64,000 nucleotides of DNA from Cryptosporidium bovis (taxonomy: Eukaryota > Apicomplexa > Conoidasida > Eucoccidiorida > Cryptosporidiidae): assembly GCA_009768925.2 (NCBI GenBank), contig VHIT02000017.1, positions 1 to 64,000 on the forward strand, given 5' to 3'. Positions 1 through 8,924 of this stretch are shown here, in pieces (the stretch's first letter is position 1; each line of letters starts with the position of its first letter). A program made the translations under genes and the position numbers. Below the pieces are notes generated by a model, which saw only the letters and a list, made by a program, of their open reading frames with translations, had not been told where the DNA came from and searched no databases.

Positions 1-480
1 GGAACTTTAGGAATAGATACCAAAAGAGAATCTGGAGGATAATACCACAAAATATAAGGTAATTTAACTTTTAAAACTTGAGAAATAAACACCAGAAAAA
101 AGAACCAGAAAGATAATACCACAAAATCTAAGGTAGTTGACTTTCGGGACTTATGAAATAAACACCAGAAAAAAGAACCTGAAGGATAATACCACAAAAT
201 CTAAGGTAGTTGACTCTCGGAACTTGAGATATAAGAATATCAAGGGCTACTTGAATAATGATCAATAACCACAAAATATAAAGGGATTCAATTTTACTGA
301 ACTTGAATGTTATTAATACCAAACAATTCTTGAACAAGTTTACCATAAAATATCAAGATTTGAGTTTGGAAAAACTTCTAATTATTTCAAACTTGGAACA
401 AGTAAGGTAAAACGGAAAGAGAGTCCACAATATTTCTGAAAAGAGACGAGATAACCACAACAGTTTAAATGTTCAGTTGA
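1..480. repeat. degenerate 73-74 base tandem repeat, running off the left edge
   Basis: The clearest units begin with GATAATACCACAAAAT at 38, 112 and 185, giving periods of 74 and 73 bases. Each then carries TAAGGTA and, about 55 bases on, AAATAAACACCAGAAAAAAG. A weaker unit near 256-330 keeps ACCACAAAATATAAA, and fragments with ACCATAAAATATC and ACCACAA persist to about 460. The first 37 bases match the tail of a unit, so the array continues to the left of the window. The period is not a multiple of three and no long frame crosses it, so it looks noncoding. Function unknown. Confidence 0.75.
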
Positions 481-1121
481 AGATGAGGAGTTTTAAGAAC
501 CAAAAATATAGCTTGATGTAATTTTATTTTCTTTCCATAGTTGGAATAAAATATAAATAGCCATTTATGAAATACCATAATCATAATATTATTCGTAGGA
601 ACATCAATTAATTAAACTTAAAATAGCATTAATATAGAAAAATGTGCGTAGATGGTTACTTTCCAACAAGTAAACTCTTTGAATAATATTCTCAAACTAT
701 TGCAAAAACAATAATTTGAGAGTATAATTCATCAGAGAACTGATGTATACCAATACTGTCTTGACAAAATATCCATAGTTTTTTTTTATTTGAATGAAAT
801 AGCAATATATTTTATTAAATGCAAATGTTAGCTTTTAAGTGCATTTTTTGACCTTGTGGGGTATCCTAATAATAGATTTTTATGGAGAGATTTTTTTACG
901 CATTGGATAATATCCAATGAAACCCACATAAATCGAGGTTAACTTTGGCGGTCAAATATCAATTAAACCAAGTAAGGTACATTTATTCACTTAAAGTTAA
1001 AACTGGCTTCGGATTTAACGACATATTTGTTGGAAAGAAAGCTGTTTCTCTGCTTTTATTCTACTCTTATAAAACCACTATCTCAACTATATTTTAGCCT
1101 TTTAGACTTTCATTACTCAAG
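481..1121. other. AT-rich gene-free stretch with the promoter of the next gene
   Basis: No coding region is visible. A T9 run lies at 779-787. A TATA-like TTATAAAACC occurs about 50 bases before the start codon at 1122 and may serve that gene, although TATA-like strings are common in DNA this rich in A+T. Nothing else is supported. Confidence 0.5.
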
Positions 1122-1382
1122 ATGCACAACTCTTTCGCAGTCCTTTGGGAAAGATTAAAAACATTTTCCACTCCAACTGCAACTCAACAACAGGATAAGA
1201 CGAAATATGTGCTGTTTGGCGTGTTGAACATAATCCTTTTTGGTATTGGAATGATTGTAATTGGTATTTTAAATAATGATGCATCTGACATTATTACTGG
1301 TGTATTGCAACTAATTTTGCCTTTTGTAGGTTGGATCTGGGCCATTGTTTGGGGTGTTGCCATCATATACAGAAACTTGTGA
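1122..1382 (+). CDS. small membrane protein, SPEC3/Stum-like
   Basis: An 86-residue protein. Residues 1-28 are polar, with a Ser/Thr/Gln stretch. Two hydrophobic segments follow (about 30-49 and 57-82), separated by a short polar turn (NNDASD), and the protein ends in YRNL. The pattern GVLQLI-PFVGWIWAIVWGV resembles the C-terminal half of the SPEC3/Stum family, where a similar VGWI-SI-WG segment is known. That link is from memory of the family and needs a profile search. The start is the first ATG in an open frame, preceded by an AT-rich leader with a TATA-like element. It is the only convincing gene before gp60. A role in membrane organisation is likely but unspecified. Confidence 0.6.
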   Translation: MHNSFAVLWERLKTFSTPTATQQQDKTKYVLFGVLNIILFGIGMIVIGILNNDASDIITGVLQLILPFVGWIWAIVWGVAIIYRNL

Positions 1383-4014
1383 TTTAGTTTTTTTTTGAAG
1401 AGAAAAAGGAAAGTAAATTAGCTAAACATTCAAAAATTTCACCTATTGAAGATCTTGAATGTTTTCATTGNNACTTACCAAAGTAAAAAAAAAAAAAAAA
1501 AAGAAAAAACATTGGACAAATCTATCAGACTAACACATTCTTTGAAAACTGATTTCAATCCATATTACGTTCCGGGAATGATTCTGTTTACGAGAATTCG
1601 AGCATCAAATCTAGCATCTTTAAACTAATTCACGAGGTTCTTTGGTATAGATTCAAATATTGGATCTTATTTTAAGTATATATAAATTGTTATAACGTGT
1701 ATTAATAGTTAAAATAAGCCATTGTGGGGGTAAGTGGGTAGTTGGTATTGGATTCCAGGAAAAAAACAATTACAGATCCATTTGCTGCATTTGTCCTCGA
1801 AAAGAACCGGTGATATTAATATCTCGTTAGTGGATTTTCCAGTTTCAGCATCAAATTAAAAAAATACCAAACCACAAAGTATAAAATGGTTTTCATCATA
1901 TTCTTCATCTTTTTCGAAGAAACAAGAGATGCTCCAATCCAAAACACCTACCCACCGGTTCAGGGTGATAATGACAACACGGGACAGTAACAAGGAAAGA
2001 AGACAACAAGAAGATAACAAGAAAAGAAGATAAAACGACGAGAGCTAATTTACTTTTTTAATTTCACATCCACTCCAAATGGGTGCATTCTCTATTTTTT
2101 TTGGACTTCAACTAAAGGGAGCAACTTCTCTAGACGATAATCCAATCGCCCCTTTGTCGTGTTGAAGGAAATGGAACAAGAATTCATTTTAGGGTAGTGA
2201 ACGAGGGTTATTGATGTTTGCTGTTAGTAGATTGATTGCAATTTAATGACTTTTTATTTTCATGTCTTTTTTCACGTCTTTTTGCGGGTGTATGTGCATA
2301 GTTCGTTTGAAGTGAGACGTACAAAGACGCAACGTGGTGTGATCAGCGCCTAAAAGACATATCAATATGTATATAGGTATCGTGCGTGTACAATAATAAA
2401 TAAATAGGTGATGAATAAAAAAAAAAAGCTTTTAGTAATAAAATTAAGCTATACGTTTGTAGACAGTCTCATATGCTGAAAATTGTTTCACGCAGTTGCG
2501 TTGTCAATCGTTGAGAGAGAGAAGCCACTTTTCCAATTTTAGTACACGTTTTTACCCTTGGAATCGAAGTTGGTATAAACTAGCAAATTTTTTATTTTTA
2601 GCCTTTCATTTGCTAGTAGTTGGCTTGGTACAACCCGTATTCCACGAAGGATACCTCTGAATGGTGGAGTAAAGAGTGTTTCCTTTGATTTTACTAATGG
2701 AGTTTACCAGAGGTGTCTTTATGGTCGTGTCTGTAGGAACAGATGCAGTATACTGAGATAAGTCCCAAACAAATACAACTGGTATGGGTAGTACAACTGT
2801 TTCTATCTATATTAGGTGTGTTTCTCATCAGTAGGCTGTGTTTGGACAACCTCCTTGGATACGGCGTTAAAGGCATCGGTGACTCCTCAGGATTGGCACT
2901 CTTTCTTGGTAATTCTGAAGCAGTTTATTCTGTATTCATAATCTCCTTGTTTGGAAGTGCGTGATTTCGTGGTTTCAGTGTTTTGGATTACCTGCGTCGC
3001 CCAATGGGTAATAATTGGAGAAGTCCGATTTTTATGGTTAAATCTGCATCTGGAACTTACAATTACTTATATGGCTCATTATCGGACTTCTGGTCTTGGT
3101 ATAATGTAATTCCTTTCAAGAGCTTTATTGGTAAATGATAGTGGATTTTGCTGTAGAAGTCGTGGGGTTTTTTCAAATTGGATGGTTGCCTATTCAGTAC
3201 TTGCGGCTTCTGAGCGTTTCCTAACTCGTACTTTGCGTGATTGGTGGAGTAGCATGAGTGTACGGACCTTGGTCCGTACACTTGCGCATCTCCGGCTGGT
3301 CTGCTTTGTATGGGTGAGTGGCGACAGATGGTGATGGGTATGAGGATATGTTCTCGTATGTGCTATTGAGAGGATAGTTTAGTATAATGGTAACGAGATT
3401 TCGTCTTTGACGTAGAAGAGGAGGTATCAGAATAACACATTAAGTTCGGAATACAGGAGGTGTATGGTTGGTATAATCGGAGGGCGGAGATGTGAAGACG
3501 AAGTCTGAAGAATAACACGATTGATACCATTGATTGCATTATTCTGCTCTACAAAATAACACTTCATAAAACTTTGCCACTCATGTGGCGGAGATTTATT
3601 ATAGCACAAAAAACGTTACCACACGGAACATATACCAACCTAGTACCGTCTTGCCACAGGAAATACTTCTGCATAATGAATCGTTAGTGGTCGGCTATGG
3701 AGGATCACATCTTATTTTTTTTGGTTTGAGAAGTTAAATTGGTGCCGTTTGGTTATCAGAATTTGACTATTTCACGGAGTTACCCGCACGCTTTCGATCT
3801 TTAAGACAACATGTGGAATTTGAGACAGTCCAGTCGTTCGGAAGCAGCAATGAATAGGTGACTGTCCTTTTTTAGGACAGTCTCTCAAATTGAGCAGCTG
3901 TTGTGGGTAATGTGGGTTTTTCCGACGTCTTCATCCGTTTATTTTCTGTACGTGTGGTGGTCATCAAGGTCGTCGAAGGGTTTGTACAGATTTTGGGGTT
4001 ATATACATTGGGGT
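1383..4014. other. long gene-free stretch, unusually G+T-rich, with an unresolved NN
   Basis: No convincing gene in 2.6 kb. Short open frames exist (for example a hydrophobic 73-codon frame at 2743-2964) but they show no family signature and their codon use does not look selected. An 18-base A run lies at 1485-1502, just after two N bases at 1471-1472. From about 1700 on, the + strand is rich in G and T and the A+T content falls below that of the rest of the window. A strong inverted repeat (3257-3282) and an 8-base hairpin with a seven-base loop (3860-3882, GACTGTCC/GGACAGTC) lie here. Confidence 0.6.
3257..3282. repeat. perfect 12-base inverted repeat with two-base centre
   Basis: AGTGTACGGACC is followed by TT and then its exact reverse complement GGTCCGTACACT. 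The flanking bases (G and T) do not pair, so the symmetry has sharp ends. It is GC-rich relative to the neighbourhood. It could be a binding site for a dimeric protein, a cruciform, or the stem of an RNA; no gene is adjacent. Confidence 0.8.
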
Positions 4015-4190
4015 AAAATTTCAAAAATAAAAAAAAATCGCAAAATCCAAAAAATAAAAAAAAAGGGTAATAAAATGGGGTTATAAAAAATTCAAAAATA
4101 AAAAAAAAATGGGGTTTATAAAAAATTCAAAAATAAAAAAAAAATTGGGTATTATAAAATGGGGTAAAATCAAAAAATAAAAAAAAATGG
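4015..4190. repeat. A-rich minisatellite
   Basis: About five copies of a degenerate unit built on CAAAAATAAAAAAAAA, followed by GGGG(T) and TATAAAA. The best-matched units are near 4095-4185, at roughly 42-50 base spacing. All G residues sit on the + strand and there are almost no C residues, so strand asymmetry is extreme. No coding frame is supported. Confidence 0.7.
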
Positions 4191-4385
4191 TGGAGATGGT
4201 ACAACCGATGGATCTGGTATAGCAAGGATGGTAAGAGGTGCTAATCCGACAAGTCAAATTGAATGAGTCAGAGAGGATCCCTTTACCTGGTGTGCAGGGT
4301 ATCCAACTCCTAATGGAGTTAGTAACTTATACTGGTCTAGATGGTTGGTGGTGGATTTAACGGGTGGGTAATTCTTCGCTCGAGT

Positions 4386-4925
4386 GGTTTGATTGGTTTA
4401 AATTGTTTGAATAGTTTAAATTATTTAGATAGTTTAAATTATTTAAATAATTTGAGTAATTTAAATAGTTTGAGTAATTTGAACGGTTTGGATAATTCAA
4501 ATAGTTTAAGTAATTTAGATGGTTTAAATAATTCAAATGGTTTAAATGATTTAGGTGGCCTAATTGATTCAAATGATTTGAATCATTCAAGTGGTTTAGG
4601 TAATTCAAATGGTTTAGATAATTTAAATGGTCCGACTAGCTCGGATGATTCAAATGATTTAAATAGTTCGAGTAATTTAAACGGTTTGAATGGTTTAAGT
4701 GGTTTGGTTTATTTGAGTGGTTTAGGCAATTCAAATGGTTTAGATGATTTAGACGGTTTGAATAATTCAGATGGTTTGAATAATTTAAGTGGTTTAAATA
4801 GTTTAAGTGATTTAAATAATTTAAGTGATTTAAATAATTTAAATGGTTTAAGTAATTCAAATAGTTTGATTTATTTAGATGGTTTGGATTGTTTGAATGG
4901 TTTGGATGATTCAAATTGCCCGAGC
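4386..4925. repeat. 9-base repeat array, about 60 units, open on both strands
   Basis: Consensus unit RRTTTRAAT (for example GGTTTAAAT, AGTTTGAAT, AATTCAAAT), running about 540 bases without a visible break in the 9-base register. Because the unit length is a multiple of three, one + frame stays open for 212 codons (4341-4979), reading a [G/N/S]-L-[N/S/D] tripeptide repeat with unique flanks. The reverse strand is open in two blocks (4357-4608 and 4636-4914) reading N-[H/Y]-L. The units contain near-palindromes (ATTTAAAT, ATTCAAAT). A protein is possible, but the openness may simply follow from the repeat. I annotate the array and leave the coding question open. Confidence 0.8.
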
Positions 4926-5620
4926 AAGTGGCGGGTTAGTCCTTATTCAACATATGCTACGAATGGTGGAAATCTCTAATTGGAGTTATAAAAGATCAAC
5001 GTCCAGCGCCATTCCAGAACAGCGTATTAGGAGGAAAACGACACTTGGTGCCTATTGCAGTCCGCCGTCTTATGGGAACAATAAGCATTTTGGCACATTT
5101 CTGTGGTGGACGCGGAGACTTTACGTAACACTGTACATTATGCTTGGCGCGTACCAAACTTAAGATCGGCGGCATGCGGTGGACATATGGCAATTTACAA
5201 ACTTGCCTCGAGTGTTCGTCATAATACACTATTTCCTCTTTTATTGGTTTTCACAGTAAAAGATTTAGAGAAAGCCAAATGAAAGGTGGATGACTAACAA
5301 GTTCGTTTATATAAGCTTTCAGACTGCGCAACAGTGTGAGATTAAACGAATGTTAGCGTAAGGGATATCAGAAATAATATCCTATTTATTAGCAATCACT
5401 AATATCAACCCATACATCTAATCCGAAGTATGTTTATGGCCATTCACGCTGACGAAGGGGGTATGGTTGGTTCACGCAGGAGAGGATACTAAAACAACAT
5501 TGAACTTCACTTGTGGTACACCATCAATATACTGCACAGTGGAACTTATTGCAGATATAGCTGTGAAGTTCAGCTTACAAAGGAGGCGGCGTTTGTAAGA
5601 CATCCTTTCCTGTGCTCCCC

Positions 5621-5707
5621 AAATAACAAAATATGGGGGGGTTACATCTCGTCGAGGGGGTGGGTGGGTGGAGATGTAATTCCTCCCCCCCCATATTTTG
5701 TTATTTA
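5621..5707. repeat. large inverted repeat with a G-rich loop
   Basis: Left arm 5621-5650 (AAATAACAAAATATGGGGGG then GTTACATCTC) pairs with right arm 5671-5707 (GAGATGTAAT, then TCCTCCCCCCCCATATTTTG, then TTATTTA). Only a few unpaired bases lie in the right arm, giving about 30 base pairs. The loop, 5651-5670, is GTCGAGGGGGTGGGTGGGTG, able in principle to form a G-quadruplex. It could be a short noncoding RNA or a miniature inverted-repeat element. No target-site duplication or transposase is evident, and no second copy was seen in the window. Confidence 0.8.
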
Positions 5708-6526
5708 TATTGGTTCATTGGCGTCAAGTACCTCTACTGGATCTTTATTTCTGGTTATTTTGAGAACACTTATGGCCAGTAAAAATATGCAAGTTGTTTC
5801 AGCATGTATTGGTTTACATTGGTGTTTGCTTATATTTGGGAGAATTATTACTGAGTAAAGTTGGCGTTTGCATTTGGCATTGAAGCTGCATATGGTTGCA
5901 TTACGAAGGTGTGAGTTACAATAGGAGTGAGAGGTATTGCCTAAGAGTGATGTGAGAAGAGTAAAGATAATCGTGCTTGAAGATTGCAGTAAGGAAGTCG
6001 TTGATCACAATGAAGAGAAGAAGAGCCAGGTGCGTAGCATTTCGTTCAGAGCAAGGACAAGAATGTACACGGTCGGGCGATGTTAATCGTTTTACACGAC
6101 CGAGTACTCGATCGCATTTACAGGTCGATAACGAGGAAGCGGCAGTGCAGGGTTGCTTACGTACTTGCAGACGAGTGTTAGAGAAGGTCTCAAGACTGGT
6201 AAGACTCAAGATTGCAAGCGTAAGGGGTGGGTAGAGGGGGAAAGGAGGTGGATAAAAGGCCGTACGAGTTAAGAAGTAAATGCAAGAACAGTAGAAGTAT
6301 GCGAAGAGTTTTTTTATGGATTGTTTATTTGTAACTTGTTTACTGGTGCAAGAGGTTCCCGTTATATAGTGGTTGCGTGCTTTGAGACTAATCAAGATGA
6401 AGTGAAGATTCGAGAGTTGTATATATTGCACATGAACGCATTGTGCATTGGAAGCCACTTCACAGGTATGTAATCGTGTAACCCATTCCGTGGTAAGCAC
6501 GCATTGTTATCTGAATATGTTCTGTG

Positions 6527-6576
6527 GTGCATGCTGTCCCACATGCTACGGTGCATGCTTTTGCCCCTGTGCATGT
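6527..6576 (+). promoter_or_regulatory. cluster of three TGCATG (AP2-like) motifs upstream of gp60
   Basis: GTGCATGC at 6527-6534 and 6551-6558, and GTGCATGT at 6569-6576, lie 147-196 bases before the gp60 start codon. TGCATG-type sites are known targets of ApiAP2 transcription factors in Apicomplexa. The spacing (24 and 18 bases) and position suggest a stage-specific promoter element. The link to gp60 is inferred from position only. Confidence 0.5.
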
Positions 6577-6722
6577 GGAGTACTTGCTGCCCACATGGAT
6601 GTATCGTCGCACCACCTAAAAATTGTAGACACGTACATATAACGTCCAGTGTATGAGTTAGAATGGTAGTTTAGCGTGCCCATTAACGTCTGATTCCGTA
6701 TTGTAGTGTTTTCCGTTCCGAC

Positions 6723-8108
6723 ATGCGACTTACGCTCTACATTACTCTCCTCTCGGCATTTATTGCCCTCGTCCTGTCAGCTCCGTCTGTTCCTCTCAGA
6801 GGTTCACTGTCTACTCCCCAATCAGTTAATTCAAGGAGTGCTTCCCCTGAATCAGAACCAGCTCCAGTGGGGGATGAAGAGGAGTCCACTGAGGCTCACG
6901 AGGGTGCTGGTCAGCAATCTACAACGAGTTCAGAAGGTCAGCAATCTACAACGAGTTCAGGTCAGCAAAATCAAAATCAAAGTCAAAGTCAGCAAGAACA
7001 CCAAGCAGGAACGGAAGCTGGGAATAGCGCTGGTGTTTCCTCCACTCAAAATACTGGCGGCGATGGTCATACCTCAGGTAGCAGTGACAGCAACCATGAT
7101 TCGAGTACAGGTGCTACTGGTCATACTCCGAGTACCGATGCCGCTACTCAAGTTCAGGGTGCCGGGGGCGACGATCATTCTACGAGTACTGATAGCACCA
7201 GCCAACCTACAAGTTCAGGGTCCGAGTCTACCGAAACTGAAAATTCCGGTACTGGCGGTACTACAGGTTCCGTGACAACAGATGATGCACATGTTAACGG
7301 CGATGCTGCCGGTAATAACTCTAATGGCAATACAGGTGTTTCGGGAGGTCATGGTGATACTGAACCTAATTCAGGTGGAAATGGCCAAGAAACCAGTAGT
7401 ACTAGTACGAGTTCGCCTACAAGTGGATCTACATCGCAAGAGGGTCCAACTACTGCTGCCGCAGTTTGTGGCGAGAAGTTCATTATTTGGTTTAGTGGTG
7501 GTGTGCCCGTCACGACTGTAGATTGTGGTGTTTATACTGGGATTTATTATCCAACAGCGGGAGGTAGTAGTGGTGGACCGAAATATATTTCAGGTCCTGT
7601 TTCAACTGTCGAGGTCACAAATGATGTTATTAAGATAAATGGTAAAGAACTATCAACGATACCAGTGAATCCGGGAACCACAGGCGAGAATGGAGCTGAG
7701 GGAGAAGGTGATGGAGAAGGTGATGGAGAAAGTGGGAAAGGTGAGGAAGGTGAGGAAGCTGAGGAAGTTGTTGCTAAATCAAGGTCGAGAAGGTCATTGC
7801 AAGATGAGGAGGCAGTCACACAAATTGCTGATGCATATTCATTCCCTGCAGGTGGTAAGACATTAACTGTTAAACTTCCGAAGGAAGCAGATGCGAAAAA
7901 AAGAGAAAAATATATGTTAGCAGACGATAGAGGTGATATCATCTTTGAGGGTAATAAGAAGGAAGAGTTTAATTTCAATGATAAGGGTGACTTACTGGAT
8001 TCACAAAATCATGTTATATTGGAGGGTGGTGGTACTTCATCAGCATTTGGCCTTAGGTATATTATCCCATCTATCTCAGCCTTCATTTTGTCTATATTAT
8101 TATTTTAA
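6723..8108 (+). CDS. gp60: gp60 (gp40/15) surface glycoprotein precursor
   Basis: A 461-residue precursor of the zoite surface glycoproteins gp40 and gp15, which act in attachment and invasion. Visible parts: signal peptide 1-19 or so followed by PSVPLRG, as in known gp60; Gln/Ser/Thr/Gly-rich mucin-like region about 20-245; conserved gp40 core with C249 and C268 and the KYISG motif; acidic Gly/Glu repeats about 320-347; RSRR at 354-357, the furin/subtilisin-type cleavage site giving gp15 from S358; and a C-terminal SSAFGLRYI-type GPI signal with hydrophobic tail. Near residues 63-79 a 24-27 base unit (Gly-Gln-Gln-Ser-Thr-Thr-Ser-Ser) is repeated, followed by six-base N-Q/S-Q repeats. The poly-serine tract of C. 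parvum is absent. G+C is higher than in neighbouring genes. Start: first ATG, directly before the signal peptide. Confidence 0.97.
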   Translation: MRLTLYITLLSAFIALVLSAPSVPLRGSLSTPQSVNSRSASPESEPAPVGDEEESTEAHEGAGQQSTTSSEGQQSTTSSGQQNQNQSQSQQEHQAGTEAGNSAGVSSTQNTGGDGHTSGSSDSNHDSSTGATGHTPSTDAATQVQGAGGDDHSTSTDSTSQPTSSGSESTETENSGTGGTTGSVTTDDAHVNGDAAGNNSNGNTGVSGGHGDTEPNSGGNGQETSSTSTSSPTSGSTSQEGPTTAAAVCGEKFIIWFSGGVPVTTVDCGVYTGIYYPTAGGSSGGPKYISGPVSTVEVTNDVIKINGKELSTIPVNPGTTGENGAEGEGDGEGDGESGKGEEGEEAEEVVAKSRSRRSLQDEEAVTQIADAYSFPAGGKTLTVKLPKEADAKKREKYMLADDRGDIIFEGNKKEEFNFNDKGDLLDSQNHVILEGGGTSSAFGLRYIIPSISAFILSILLF

Positions 8109-8924
8109 TTTCGGATTTTAATATAACTAATATTTTAATTAAGAGGTAAATATAAATCTAAAATTGATTTAATATATACTAACTGGAAATTATTTATAAA
8201 GCAAGCATTCACGCACGCAGAAACGGTTCATTCAGGTTATGTTTTAAATTAGTGACTTAATTTTATGGTAATGTTTTTTAGTACATGGTAGATATTATAT
8301 TGGAAATCAATCATCGTATTTCATGTTGAAGATTCCGATTTTTAAATCGACGATGGCTGGGATGTCAGTCATAATATACCGTTTAATTATACGAAGTAGT
8401 TAGTAGTCACCAATTAGTGGGATGGTTTGGTTTTTTAGTGATTGTTTGTTGGTATAAGGACATTAATTTTAGTGGGCGGTTTGTATCCCGGTGGATTGAC
8501 GTTTTAGCAACAATACACATAACTACTGGTTTTATCGTATTACCTATGTTGAGAGATATGTTGGTAGAGAGTGTCAGCTATCAAGGTGAAACCGAGAAAT
8601 GGACTATTTGACATGAAAGCTTTTTCAAACTAAAATTATTCCTTGACAAGTACTAAAGACCGCGCCAAAAGTGCTAATGATGTTAATGCTCAAGTTGTAT
8701 ATTAGGGCTGGTTTGCTCGTTAAAAAGGATTTGAGCGTCTGTTATTTAAATTTTAATAGCTTTAGTAAATGTTGGCTTTAGGAGTTAATATTGTGGTTAT
8801 GCCATGTTTTCAAGGTTAAAGAGGTCTCTCCCTTCACTGCTTTCTTCTTTTGTGGAAGAGCTTCAGTGGTTTTTCGTTTTTTGGAGTGGTTCTCACTTTT
8901 TGTCGGACGTTTCTTGGGTGCCGA
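8109..8924. other. intergenic, between convergent gp60 and EMC4
   Basis: The two flanking genes point towards each other, so this should hold both 3' UTRs and terminators. A 64-codon frame at 8417-8611 and smaller frames carry no recognisable features. CGCGCCAAAA at 8661-8670 matches an E2F-like half site but is not near any start codon. Nothing else is supported. Confidence 0.5.

Larger units (their letters stand above)
4926..6722. other. gene-free stretch before gp60, GC-rich, with hairpin and AP2-like motifs
   Basis: No gene with recognisable features. The longest open frame (reverse strand, about 5916-6500) has no ATG at its 5' end and a composition that looks random. Notable contents are the inverted repeat at 5621-5707, a G-rich run at 6223-6250 with three runs of three or more G, and three GTGCATG motifs at 6527-6576. 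The last 200 bases are presumably the gp60 promoter and 5' UTR. Confidence 0.55.

Noticed and set aside
2743-2964. 73-codon hydrophobic frame
   Set aside because: It looks like a membrane peptide, but it has no conserved pattern, no promoter sign, and similar frames occur in this composition by chance.
3371-3425. tRNA-like stretch GATAGTTTAGTATAATGGTAAC
   Set aside because: It has a good pol III A-box-like D arm, but no B box, no T arm and no acceptor pairing follow. Probably chance or a very old tRNA relic.
5916-6500. 194-codon open frame on the reverse strand
   Set aside because: No ATG at its start, random-looking composition, and it lies over the G+C-richer segment, where stop codons are fewer. 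No domain or signal seen.
6723-8108. Reading gp60 as a mucin-like protein unrelated to gp60
   Set aside because: The RSRRSL site, the two core cysteines, KYISG and the SSAFGLRYI-type tail together match gp60 in order.
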